Shown piece after piece: positions 8,758-16,943 of a stretch of DNA of 59,232 nucleotides. The position numbers and the translations under genes are program-made. Source of the stretch: Lachnospiraceae bacterium. Lineage in GTDB: Bacteria; Bacillota; Clostridia; Lachnospirales; Lachnospiraceae. Location of the stretch: contig JAFRWN010000139.1 of NCBI GenBank assembly GCA_017437965.1, positions 1 through 59,232 on the forward strand, written 5' to 3'. Position 1 is the stretch's first letter; the number at the start of each line of letters is the position of its first letter. The notes beneath the pieces were generated by a model. That model was not told the origin of the DNA and made no database searches. It saw nothing but the letters and a program-made list of their open reading frames with translations.

Positions 8758-9819
8758 TTACTGTCTTATTGCATTGGTTGTTTCCTTGTCGAAGAAATGC
8801 TTCTTCGTGAAAGAAACCTTTACTTCCTCTCCCTCTTTGTATGTACACCAGCCGCGGAATTTGCAGGTAATCTTGTGATTTCCCACATTGCCGTTTACCA
8901 GTGTATTATAACCAAGGTTTTCGTTGGTGAACACTTTGACACCTATCTGTCCGCCCGGAACCACATTCTCGGGACGCACGCCCATGGTAACCGTCTTTCC
9001 CGTATATGCTGCAAGAGTCTTTTTCTCTTCTTCGTCAAGGTCAATCGTAAAGTCCCGGCAAACTGCCTTGCCGTCACGGATCTCAACATCGAACAGGTTC
9101 ATCGGAGGAAGTCCGATAAAGCTTGCAACGAAAAGGTTTGCCGGCTTATCGTAGAGCTCTAGGGGAGTTCCGATCTGCTGTACATGTCCCATCGACATGC
9201 ACACGATCCTGTCGGCAAGCGTAAGTGCTTCGATCTGGTCGTGAGTAACGTAGATTATTGTTGCATTAAGCCTCTTGTGGAGAAGAAGTATCTCACGTCT
9301 TGTCGCACTTCTTAACTTGGCATCAAGGTTTGAAAGCGGTTCGTCAAAAAGGAAAACCTTGGGGGTACGAACTATTGTACGTCCCATTGCCACTCTCTGC
9401 CTCTGTCCGCCCGAAAGCTGACTCGGCTTCTTGTTTAACTGGCTTGTGAGATCAAGTATCTCGGCTGCCGCAAGTACCTTCTGGTGAATCACATTCTTGT
9501 TTTCCTTACGGAGCATCATTGAGAATGCCATGTTTTCATAAACTGTCATGTGGCCGTACAATGCGTAATTCTGGAAAACCATTGCAATGTCACGGTCCTT
9601 GGGAGGCATCTGTGTCACATCCTTGCCGTCTATTATCAGTTTTCCGGAGGATATGTCCTCGAGGCCCGCAACCATACGCAGAGTAGTCGATTTTCCGCAA
9701 CCTGACGGTCCTACAAGCACGATCAGCTCTCCGTCTTTTACATCGAGGTTGAAATCATGAACCGCCTTGACTTTGTTGTCATAGGTTTTTTCAATATGTT
9801 GTAACTGTAAACTGCTCAT
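8758..9819 (-). CDS. msmX: Carbohydrate ABC importer ATPase (MsmX/UgpC type)
   Basis: This 353-residue ATPase energises CUT1 sugar importers. It shows Walker A GPSGCGKST (37-45), the signature LSGGQRQR (135-142) and Walker B FLFDEP (156-161), then a C-terminal TOBE/MalK-like regulatory part from about residue 235 (TMGVRPENV). MsmX-type ATPases often serve several importers from one gene. Here it is inside the pectin operon with its likely permeases, and the second importer at 34.6-37.9 kb has no ATPase of its own, so sharing is plausible. It has a GAGGA site before its ATG. Confidence 0.93.
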   Translation of the reverse strand: MSSLQLQHIEKTYDNKVKAVHDFNLDVKDGELIVLVGPSGCGKSTTLRMVAGLEDISSGKLIIDGKDVTQMPPKDRDIAMVFQNYALYGHMTVYENMAFSMMLRKENKNVIHQKVLAAAEILDLTSQLNKKPSQLSGGQRQRVAMGRTIVRTPKVFLFDEPLSNLDAKLRSATRREILLLHKRLNATIIYVTHDQIEALTLADRIVCMSMGHVQQIGTPLELYDKPANLFVASFIGLPPMNLFDVEIRDGKAVCRDFTIDLDEEEKKTLAAYTGKTVTMGVRPENVVPGGQIGVKVFTNENLGYNTLVNGNVGNHKITCKFRGWCTYKEGEEVKVSFTKKHFFDKETTNAIRQ

Positions 9820-9822
9820 TGT

Positions 9823-10326
9823 TTAATTCCTCTTGGCATCTTTTTCAAGTTCGGCGCAGTAGCTGTTAAGTGTCCGTGTCTTTATGATTCCCATAACTCC
9901 TGCCAGAACCAGCAGGCCTGCCGAAATGCAAAGACATACGGCTGCATATGTAAACTGTCCCTTTGTCATTACCGTTGCGGTTTTGGCACCTACTACAGGG
10001 TTTGCAGCCCTATAAGCCTTAAGCGGCAGATAAAATATCCTGCCGACCTGTATCGCTCCGAGAACGATAGAAACGATTCCGTATCCGAGCTTGTAGTTCT
10101 TGATGCCCTCGGACGAAAGGAACGCCGCAAGCATGAAAACCAGGTTATATACGATGGAGGCCCCTATCAGTATCCTGTAGTAATAGTTTCCGACATCCGA
10201 CCTGTAAATATTTACAAAATAAAGTGCATTTGCCACAATTGCAAGTATGATCATATTTGCGGAAAATTTATTTTTTGTAAATCTCAGGCGGTCTTTTTTT
10301 ATGTTTGCTTCATCCAACTTAGCCAA
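9823..10326 (-). CDS. Uncharacterised 4-TM membrane protein of the pectin ABC operon (c)
   Basis: This 167-residue protein has a basic N-terminal cytoplasmic stretch and four hydrophobic segments: NMIILAIVANALYFVNIY, LIGASIVYNLVFMLAAFL, YGIVSIVLGAIQVGRIFYL and AVCLCISAGLLVLAGVMGI. It ends with a charged tail. The family is not recognised. Its start overlaps the end of the preceding four-TM gene by eight bases, and the ATPase gene begins three bases after its stop, so three genes are tightly coupled. Size and topology resemble protein (b), which raises the possibility of distant homology. Confidence 0.75.
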   Translation of the reverse strand: MAKLDEANIKKDRLRFTKNKFSANMIILAIVANALYFVNIYRSDVGNYYYRILIGASIVYNLVFMLAAFLSSEGIKNYKLGYGIVSIVLGAIQVGRIFYLPLKAYRAANPVVGAKTATVMTKGQFTYAAVCLCISAGLLVLAGVMGIIKTRTLNSYCAELEKDAKRN

Positions 10327-10924
10327 GACAATCTTCCTTTCTGCTTCCTATCGCACGTTTTTCCGCTTTCATTACAACTACCTTAAATACACAGTTCAAT
10401 ATCAGAAGTACCGACGCAAACATCAGGAATCCGAATATCACAAAACAGATGTCAAACCAGAATGTATCTTCGGGCCCGATGTAAAGTGTTCCCCATTCCT
10501 TTGAGAATGTCTTTAATGCTTCGAAATCAACATTGTTAATGAACTGATTTTTATACTTTATTATCTGAGGGATACAATAAACCGATGCAGCGACCGTTGC
10601 AATTGTTGAAAGACCGATTGCTATGTAATTTCCGATATAGTATTTCCTGCGCGAATGCGTGTTGGTGATATACAATATCAGATTAACCAGTATCAGAGCT
10701 ATGCCCACTCTTGTGAAGGTCTTGTTAAAACCGAACATGTCATAGTAGACATTTGAACCGGGGACATAAGTAAACTCATACTCGGTGCCCGGATATAAAA
10801 CCGTCTTCGAAAGGGCGTCATAAAGATCGGTTGAAATACCGAGCGACCCTGCGAATACAAATACCGAGGCAATCAGCATCATCATACATACTATCTTCTG
10901 CAGTAACATTTGTCTTTTATACAT
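10319..10924 (-). CDS. Uncharacterised 4-TM membrane protein of the pectin ABC operon (d)
   Basis: This 201-residue protein starts with a hydrophobic segment (IVCMMMLIASVFVFAGSLGI) and has three further segments. Two sizeable loops are probably extracytoplasmic: about 45 residues after TM1 (TVLYPGTEYEFTYVPGSNVY) and about 30 residues before TM4 (KEWGTLYIGPEDTFW). The C-terminus is basic. No named family is recognised. It is the first gene after the binding-protein gene, separated by two stem-loops, and has AAGGAAGG before its ATG. The exposed loops make contact with the binding protein or ligand conceivable. Confidence 0.75.
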   Translation of the reverse strand: MYKRQMLLQKIVCMMMLIASVFVFAGSLGISTDLYDALSKTVLYPGTEYEFTYVPGSNVYYDMFGFNKTFTRVGIALILVNLILYITNTHSRRKYYIGNYIAIGLSTIATVAASVYCIPQIIKYKNQFINNVDFEALKTFSKEWGTLYIGPEDTFWFDICFVIFGFLMFASVLLILNCVFKVVVMKAEKRAIGSRKEDCLG

Positions 10925-10952
10925 AACAACCTTCCTTATATACTAATTCTCC

Positions 10953-10987
10953 GTCAAAATACAGCTGAGTGTCATCTGTATTTTGAC
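10953..10987 (-). other. Intergenic stem-loop after the binding-protein gene (AT-rich)
   Basis: GTCAAAATACAG (10953-10964) pairs perfectly with CTGTATTTTGAC (10976-10987) across an 11-base loop, giving a 12-bp stem. On the minus strand it is followed by GGAG rather than a T-run, so it is a poor terminator. It lies between the hairpin at 11003 and the ribosome site of the four-TM gene. It may adjust the ratio of binding-protein to downstream mRNA. Confidence 0.6.
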
Positions 10988-11002
10988 TGAGAGTCAGTAT
11001 CA

Positions 11003-11034
11003 TGCCGGGAAGAGAATTGCTCTCTTCCCCGGCA
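11003..11034 (-). other. GC-rich stem-loop at the 3' end of the binding-protein gene
   Basis: TGCCGGGAAGAGA (11003-11015) pairs with TCTCTTCCCCGGCA (11021-11034), with a single bulge and a five-base loop. No T-tract follows on the minus strand. A strong hairpin directly after a solute-binding-protein gene, with the operon continuing, is the usual arrangement for protecting that transcript segment from 3' decay or for partial termination. The role is inferred. Confidence 0.65.
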
Positions 11035-11066
11035 ATAATACAGATTCAGCTATTTTTTACGCTTTT

Positions 11067-13304
11067 TTACAGACTCTTATAGAAAGCTACAAGTCTCTTC
11101 CAAGCATCGTTTCTGCGTGCAAGGTAGGTAGATCCGCCCCAGCCGCCTTCATCGACTGTCTTGGAAACCTTTTCTGCCGTGGAAGCTGCGTCGGAACCCG
11201 ACTCGCCGCCGAAGCCTTTGCAGATGATGTCAACAAAGAGGTTAACCTCTTCCTTTGCAGAACCGAACTGACCCTTGTTTGAAAGCTGGGTAAGCTCGTT
11301 GATCGCATTTGCTTCTGCAACTTCCTGAGGAAGTACGGTAGGAACTGAGGTATACCATGAATTGTCGGCAAGTGCAAGCTCGGGATGCTTGATGGTTCCG
11401 AGTGCGATAGCCTTTGAAATGTAGCCTGCGCCTTCCTTACCTACTGCATGTGTGCACTGATACTCGAATGCCTGGCTCTTTACGAAGCTTAAGGTTGATC
11501 CGATGTAGTAACGTGCATAGTTTGTATAGTTACCGTTCTGGAGTGCCCAGAGATCTTCAAACGACTTGTCTGAGATTACAGGCCACTGTTTTCCGTTGAA
11601 CTCGAATGTTTCAACATTTCCTGATGCATCATGCTTAACAAATTCATCGGGACCGTAGGACATAAGTACCTGACCATCGGGGCTGTAAGCATAGTCGATA
11701 AGCTTAAGGCATGCATAAAGCTTATCCTGGTTGCCTTCAACGCCTGCTGCCGAGATGCCCCATCCGTCAGTCTTAACCGAACGCCAAGACTCGGTAAATC
11801 TCATATACTTCTCGCTTCCGTCATTCCAGCGTGAAACGGGAACCATAACTGCCATGTACTTCTCGCCTGCTGCGTTATCAAGTACAGTAGCATTGTAAGC
11901 AGTCTGTGTCTGGTTGTAATCATAGTGCATGAAACCGTTGTCATCTGCAAGATACTTCTCGGTCTTTACTTCTTCTGTATTGATAAATGCTTCTGAAATA
12001 AGGCCTTCTGTTGCCATATCATGCATCTTTGAAAGTGCTTCATAGGTAGCTGCTTCGTTTCTTGCGTCATGAAGTTCGCCGTCGGTACCTACATAGAGGT
12101 AGTCAAGTCTTGACTCAAGACCGCGGATACCGAAGAGGGTTCCTGCAAAACGGAACATATCAACACGTCTCTGGTTGTTGTTGTCTTCACGGCTGTGAAG
12201 TCCCTGTACGCTGTCGGTACCGTTAAGTGTCTGAGGGTTAGCTACTACGCAGCGAAGAAGTGCAACAAGCTCGTCAACATCCCATGCTGCATTCTGGCCG
12301 ATGAATAAGTCGGCTCTCTTTTCGCCATAGTATCCGTCATAAGTCTTGTCGATATACTCACGGAGCATGTTGACTGCAGCGACACCGTCCATTGAACCGG
12401 TTGCGTTCATCTTGTCAACGATATTTCCGTAAGCGTCATAGTTCTTCTTGATCGTCTCGGTTGCGGAGCCGTCAGCCTTTACAACCTCAACATCGATGCT
12501 GCCTGATGTAGGCATGAAAGCGGTATAAACGGGAGCTGCTGTCTTGTTAGACTTGTCAGCGGTAAACTCGCCTGCACCGTTTAAGAGTTTCTCAACCCAG
12601 TCAGTTCTCATAAGAGGCATACGCTCGATATCATCTACACCGTCGAAATAAGGCGAGAAGTAAATTGCGCCGGCCTTGGGTCCTGCAGCTGCACCTGTGA
12701 TTGAAAGACGAACGATGGGATTGGCTTCAAGATAAGCCTTAAAGTTGGGCATCTTGTCAAGATACTCTGCAAGGTTTACAAGCTTGCCCTGCTGTCCGTT
12801 TTCGGAAAGAAGTGTTGCGGTACCGCTGAGCATATCTACCTGATCGAGCTGTGCATCCCAGTACTTGTACTCGTCTGCTGCTTTGTTGCCCTGGTACTTG
12901 TCTTCTATCTTGATGTCGAGAAGGCTTTCAACTTTCTGCCAGGTGGGCTTAAGATCTCCAGAATTGTAGGTCTTGCCGTCTGCAAGAGTGATTCCTTCGC
13001 CTGCAAGATCTGCAGTGAAGCTCATACCGGTCTTATCGCTGTTGTAACCGCAGGCCATACGAAGCACAGTTCCGCTCGCATAAGTAAGTTCGTCTGCGGG
13101 AAGCGTTTCGGTCGGCTGGCTTGCAGGTGAGCTGCTGTCTTTGCTGCTGTCGGAAGCTGAGCTTGAAGTCGAGCTTGAAGAAGCAGAACTGCTGCTGTCA
13201 GCACTGCTTGAGCTCGATGAACTTGAGCTGCCGCAGCCGGGGAGCATTGTGGAAACAGCAAGAACTGCTGTGAGCATCAATGCCGTGAGTTTTTTGTTTT
13301 TCAT
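11067..13304 (-). CDS. Lipoprotein solute-binding protein of the pectin-oligosaccharide ABC importer
   Basis: This 745-residue protein has a lipoprotein signal (MKNKKLTALML onward, lipobox LPGC with Cys24), then a serine-rich linker of about 40 residues and an extracellular ligand-binding region. It is long compared with the ~450-550 residues of common CUT1 binding proteins and fits the large LplA/YtcQ-like proteins that pair with LplB/LplC permeases. Those permeases are encoded immediately upstream. AAGGAGG precedes the ATG. Oligogalacturonides are the most likely ligand given the neighbouring cytoplasmic GH28, GH105, GH4 and pectin esterase. Confidence 0.88.
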   Translation of the reverse strand: MKNKKLTALMLTAVLAVSTMLPGCGSSSSSSSSSADSSSSASSSSTSSSASDSSKDSSSPASQPTETLPADELTYASGTVLRMACGYNSDKTGMSFTADLAGEGITLADGKTYNSGDLKPTWQKVESLLDIKIEDKYQGNKAADEYKYWDAQLDQVDMLSGTATLLSENGQQGKLVNLAEYLDKMPNFKAYLEANPIVRLSITGAAAGPKAGAIYFSPYFDGVDDIERMPLMRTDWVEKLLNGAGEFTADKSNKTAAPVYTAFMPTSGSIDVEVVKADGSATETIKKNYDAYGNIVDKMNATGSMDGVAAVNMLREYIDKTYDGYYGEKRADLFIGQNAAWDVDELVALLRCVVANPQTLNGTDSVQGLHSREDNNNQRRVDMFRFAGTLFGIRGLESRLDYLYVGTDGELHDARNEAATYEALSKMHDMATEGLISEAFINTEEVKTEKYLADDNGFMHYDYNQTQTAYNATVLDNAAGEKYMAVMVPVSRWNDGSEKYMRFTESWRSVKTDGWGISAAGVEGNQDKLYACLKLIDYAYSPDGQVLMSYGPDEFVKHDASGNVETFEFNGKQWPVISDKSFEDLWALQNGNYTNYARYYIGSTLSFVKSQAFEYQCTHAVGKEGAGYISKAIALGTIKHPELALADNSWYTSVPTVLPQEVAEANAINELTQLSNKGQFGSAKEEVNLFVDIICKGFGGESGSDAASTAEKVSKTVDEGGWGGSTYLARRNDAWKRLVAFYKSL

Positions 13305-13396
13305 TTGAATCCTCCTTGTAAATTCAAAAAATTTGGTATTCTTTTTTATATATCAAGCGCAGATCATACCTCAACCTGCGTGTGACATCATATTTA

Positions 13397-14293
13397 TCAC
13401 TCTTTTACTCCGCCCATGTTTACGCCCTTTGCGAAATATTTCTGTATGAACGGATAGATAACAAGTATCGGGATTATCGAGCATACGATAAGGGCATATA
13501 TGATCGAGTCGGGTGCGTAACTGTGGCTTAACTGCCAGTTGGTGGTGAGCTCCGGATCCGAATACTCCTCGAGCCTGAGTCTCAGGTAAACCTGAAGCGG
13601 CTGTTCGTTGGTATTCGAGATCATCTGTCTCGACCAGAAGTAACCGTTCCAGCGTGAGATTCCGAAGAACAGTGCGACCGTTGCAAGTATTGACTTGCTC
13701 ATCGGCAGGTAAACACGTCTCAGAACCTGCATCTCTGTAGCTCCGTCTACTATGGCTGCTTCCTCAATCTCCGTAGGTACTCTTTCAAAAGCATTTCTGA
13801 GGAGAATGATGTTCATTGCCGCCATACCCATTGCGATAACGACCAGCCATTTGTCATCCGTTATATGGATCTTCTGGAAAGTACGTTTTGTTGCAAGGTA
13901 GTTTAAGTACTGGGGAACCATTCCTGCGCTGAACCACATCGTGAATACAAGAAAAAAGTTAAATCCCTTGCGGAACAGAAGACGTTTTTTTGAAAGTGCG
14001 TAGGCACCGAAAACAGATATCACCATCTGCCATATGGTTCCGTAAAATGTTATGAATAACGTATTGGTGTACGAGTTCCAGAATACATTATCGTTAAATT
14101 CATCCTTGAATGCATCAAACTGAATATGCTTTGGGAAAAGGACAATCTTTGCATCCCTTACATCCTCATATCCGCTTATTGCCGATGAAATCGTGTAAAT
14201 GAAGGGATATAGGCAGCCGATGGCAAACATTGTCAGCAGCACGTAGCTTATCAATTTGAAAATAAACTCAGATACTTCAAGTTTTCTTTTCAT
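13397..14293 (-). CDS. lplC: Carbohydrate ABC transporter permease (LplC/MalG type)
   Basis: This 298-residue permease has six hydrophobic segments. Its ATPase-contacting EAA loop reads EEAAIVDGATEMQVLRRVYLP, and it ends with YPFIQKYFAKGVNMGGVKE, the usual LplC/MalG finish. It works with the LplB-type permease 20 bases upstream in the operon and with the lipoprotein encoded downstream. The substrate is inferred from operon partners. Confidence 0.92.
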   Translation of the reverse strand: MKRKLEVSEFIFKLISYVLLTMFAIGCLYPFIYTISSAISGYEDVRDAKIVLFPKHIQFDAFKDEFNDNVFWNSYTNTLFITFYGTIWQMVISVFGAYALSKKRLLFRKGFNFFLVFTMWFSAGMVPQYLNYLATKRTFQKIHITDDKWLVVIAMGMAAMNIILLRNAFERVPTEIEEAAIVDGATEMQVLRRVYLPMSKSILATVALFFGISRWNGYFWSRQMISNTNEQPLQVYLRLRLEEYSDPELTTNWQLSHSYAPDSIIYALIVCSIIPILVIYPFIQKYFAKGVNMGGVKE

Positions 14294-14313
14294 GGAGTAA
14301 CCTCTTCAGATTA

Positions 14314-15378
14314 TTAGTAAAGCGATACATCGGATGCTTTTCTGGCAATGGTGTTTGCACCGATCACAAGCAGCATACCGATTATGTTGTTCATCATCTC
14401 CGCGGCCGAGGCCAGTCCTTTCAGCGATCCCGCTATACCGTTTCGCTGGGCAAAGGTCGATACGACATCCGCAGTCACATAGGTATTCGAGTTATATAAC
14501 AGAAGGACTTTTTCATAGCCTATGTTAAGAAGTGAACCGATTCTCGTGATCAGCATTATGACTACGGTCGAGAGTATTGCGGGAAGAACCACATATCTCA
14601 TCTGAGCCATCTTGCCTGCACCGTCTATCTGGGCCGCTTCGTAACTCGTCGGCGATATCGCGATCACCGCGGCGAAGAATACTATACTGTCATAGCCCGC
14701 GCTCTCCCATATACCGCTTATCTGATATATCGCCCGGAAGAAGGTCGGGTTGTTCAGCATTCCCGAGTAGGCCGTTTTTTCCGATATCAGTCCGAGGTTG
14801 GACAGTAGATGTGCAACTACACCGGGCTGCATTCCCGCGGTAGTGGATCCCTGCTTGACAAGCATCAGTACCAGCGAGGTCATTATAACGGTTGACATGA
14901 ATTTGGGCAGGTAGGTAAGCACCTGATAAATACTTCTTGCAAAATTGGAACGGATCTCATTGAAGAACAGCGCTATTATGATCGGTACCGGGAATCCGAA
15001 AACAAGTCCGTAAAAACTCAGAAGGAAAGTGTTTCTGAATGCTCTCCAGAACTGGGCGGAAAGTTCGAGATTTCCTTTTCCCGTTATCAGAGTCCTGAAA
15101 TACGAGAAACCGGAGTAATACTGATCCGCTACGGGCTTTGCATCCTCCGTAAGCTTGAAACTTCCAAGCAGCTCATACATTGGCAGATAACGCCACAGAA
15201 GGAATACGGCTATCATCGGAACAAGCATCAGGTAAAGGCGCCAGTCCTTTAAGACCGTCTTAAAGACATTACGCCAGTAATGCTTTTCGACATCGTCCCT
15301 GACTTTCTGTTCGGGATTTTCTATATAGGTGCCGCTTTCCTCATCAAAGATAAGCCAGTCGGTAACCTTTGCTTTCAT
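14314..15378 (-). CDS. lplB: Carbohydrate ABC transporter permease (LplB type)
   Basis: This 354-residue permease has a cytoplasmic N-terminal extension of about 45 residues (WLIFDEESGTYIENPEQ) before the usual first membrane segment YLMLVPMIAVFLLWRYLPMY. The EAA loop is SYEAAQIDGAGKMAQMRYVVLP. AAGGAGGACC precedes the ATG. It is the partner of LplC. The N-terminal extension makes it longer than the ~300 residues common in the family. Confidence 0.92.
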   Translation of the reverse strand: MKAKVTDWLIFDEESGTYIENPEQKVRDDVEKHYWRNVFKTVLKDWRLYLMLVPMIAVFLLWRYLPMYELLGSFKLTEDAKPVADQYYSGFSYFRTLITGKGNLELSAQFWRAFRNTFLLSFYGLVFGFPVPIIIALFFNEIRSNFARSIYQVLTYLPKFMSTVIMTSLVLMLVKQGSTTAGMQPGVVAHLLSNLGLISEKTAYSGMLNNPTFFRAIYQISGIWESAGYDSIVFFAAVIAISPTSYEAAQIDGAGKMAQMRYVVLPAILSTVVIMLITRIGSLLNIGYEKVLLLYNSNTYVTADVVSTFAQRNGIAGSLKGLASAAEMMNNIIGMLLVIGANTIARKASDVSLY

Positions 15379-15416
15379 TTCTAAGGTCCTCCTTATGTTA
15401 ATGTCAACCGGTGATT

Positions 15417-16010
15417 TTATTCATCGTAATCTCCGCCGCCGAGCTGCTGTCTGCGCCTTTCGGATTCGGTTCTTAAAAGATAACTCTTCTGATCCTCAAA
15501 CACTCCGTCAAGCCTTCTCGTGATCATCACCACCACTATCGCAAAAACAAGCGAAAGCGAATCATAGGCGAAGAAAGAACCTATGCTTTTAAACGTGCCT
15601 CCGAAGAACAATCCGACAACTCCCCTGCCTGTCTGTACAAGGCAGAAAACGGATATCACGTACAGCACCGTAAACACAACTTTGTTCCTTACTTTTTCCT
15701 TCCCTGCTGTCTTAAACCAGAGAAGTGCGACGACGGCCAGGCAATTGCCTATGCAGTATACTGCAAACTGTTCAGACCCTGCCCCGATGGCTATGCACAA
15801 AACAAGGCCCGACGTAATTGCATGGATTATTGCATAGGCTCCCCAGCGCATCATTATTATACAAAGCAATGCCACTGTCGGGGAAATAAAGTATATCTCA
15901 CCCGGAAACCAGTATTTTGCGGCACGTGCCGTAACTGCTTCAGCCACAGCCGATATTATAAGAAGTATCACAAGATCTATCGTTCTGTATTGTTTAAAAG
16001 TCAGCTCCAT
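15417..16010 (-). CDS. Membrane protein resembling an ECF-type substrate-binding (S) component
   Basis: This 197-residue protein has about six hydrophobic segments, starting LVILLIISAVAEAVTAR and ending FAIVVVMITRR, followed by a charged cytoplasmic tail with RRRQQ. The compact six-segment architecture with small residues in TM1 and TM2 resembles ECF S components. No ECF ATPases or T component are nearby. It sits between the pectin methylesterase and the LplB permease genes. It could be an uptake protein using a remote ECF core, or another accessory protein of the importer. The family call is tentative. Confidence 0.6.
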   Translation of the reverse strand: MELTFKQYRTIDLVILLIISAVAEAVTARAAKYWFPGEIYFISPTVALLCIIMMRWGAYAIIHAITSGLVLCIAIGAGSEQFAVYCIGNCLAVVALLWFKTAGKEKVRNKVVFTVLYVISVFCLVQTGRGVVGLFFGGTFKSIGSFFAYDSLSLVFAIVVVMITRRLDGVFEDQKSYLLRTESERRRQQLGGGDYDE

Positions 16011-16034
16011 TGATTACTTCCTGTTCATACGGCG

Positions 16035-16943
16035 TTACTTAAAATGTTCCATAAGTCTTTTTATTTCGTTTTCATCCAATATCCTGCTCCAGGAAACCCT
16101 TCCTTCCGGAACAGCTCCGTATTCCGAAAACCTTGCTGTTTTATCCCTGTCCGTGTCGTTCCATTTGTCAAAGCCCTCTTCCGATATATGCCTGCCGTAT
16201 CTGCAGTTTATAAAAGAGCTTTTGCCGTAGTCACGCCAGGGGCGGGCAAGAAATATTGAACCATCCTTTACCCCACCTTCGCAGGTAAAGCTGCAGTTAT
16301 CAAATACGAAACCGATATCCTGCAATTTTGCATGTGCCGGTGCGGCTGTATATCCTGATCCGCGTACATCAAAAACCGAACGGATCTCACAATTCTTAAA
16401 GAGTGCATCTCCGCAGCCAAAAATGAAATCCACATTTCCGGCTATCAGACAATCCTCAAAAACCTGGCGCATCGCGCCTCCTCTTCGAAGCTCTTTTTTA
16501 AGGAAGCCGTCATATCTTTCGATAAGGTCATCCGGCAGAGGACCGCAGAAAACGGTATCCTGGGTTGAAAGGAAATGACAGTTATGTGCCTCAAAATCAT
16601 CGGCACATACAGTAAGGGCAACCTCCTGTCCCTTAAGCTCCGGAAAACGTGCATCGTTTTCTATCGTCAGATTTCGAAACCTTACACCGTCGGCAAGCAC
16701 CGCAACGGTATATGTACGGAAGGTGTTGAATTCGACACCTTTTTCGTCAGGCTTCTTTGCAAAATCGTCCCAAACAATCTTCGTATCCTCCGCGGAACTG
16801 CCGATGATCTCGATACCCGGAATGCTTATTTCAAGCTTTTCCCTGTATATTCCGGGTTCCAGTATCAAACGCGTGCCGGGGAATGCACCGCGGAGGATCT
16901 CATTAAGACTGTTTTTAGGAGTTACGTATACAGAATTACTCAT
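16035..16943 (-). CDS. Pectin methylesterase (CE8), cytoplasmic
   Basis: CE8 esterases remove methyl groups from methylgalacturonate residues. The 302-residue beta-helix shows the catalytic set: FLSTQDTVFCGPLP (124-137) with Gln128 and Asp130, NVDFIFG (170-176) with the second catalytic Asp at 172, and ARPWRDY (233-239). There is no signal peptide, whereas most plant-cell-wall pectinesterases are secreted. It therefore probably de-esterifies imported methylated oligogalacturonides before GH28 and GH4 act. The ATG overlaps the uxaB stop codon by one base. Confidence 0.93.
   Translation of the reverse strand: MSNSVYVTPKNSLNEILRGAFPGTRLILEPGIYREKLEISIPGIEIIGSSAEDTKIVWDDFAKKPDEKGVEFNTFRTYTVAVLADGVRFRNLTIENDARFPELKGQEVALTVCADDFEAHNCHFLSTQDTVFCGPLPDDLIERYDGFLKKELRRGGAMRQVFEDCLIAGNVDFIFGCGDALFKNCEIRSVFDVRGSGYTAAPAHAKLQDIGFVFDNCSFTCEGGVKDGSIFLARPWRDYGKSSFINCRYGRHISEEGFDKWNDTDRDKTARFSEYGAVPEGRVSWSRILDENEIKRLMEHFK

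Noticed and set aside
13150..13240. Repetitive serine-codon stretch
   Set aside because: It is the low-complexity linker after the lipobox of the binding protein, not a CRISPR or mobile-element repeat.
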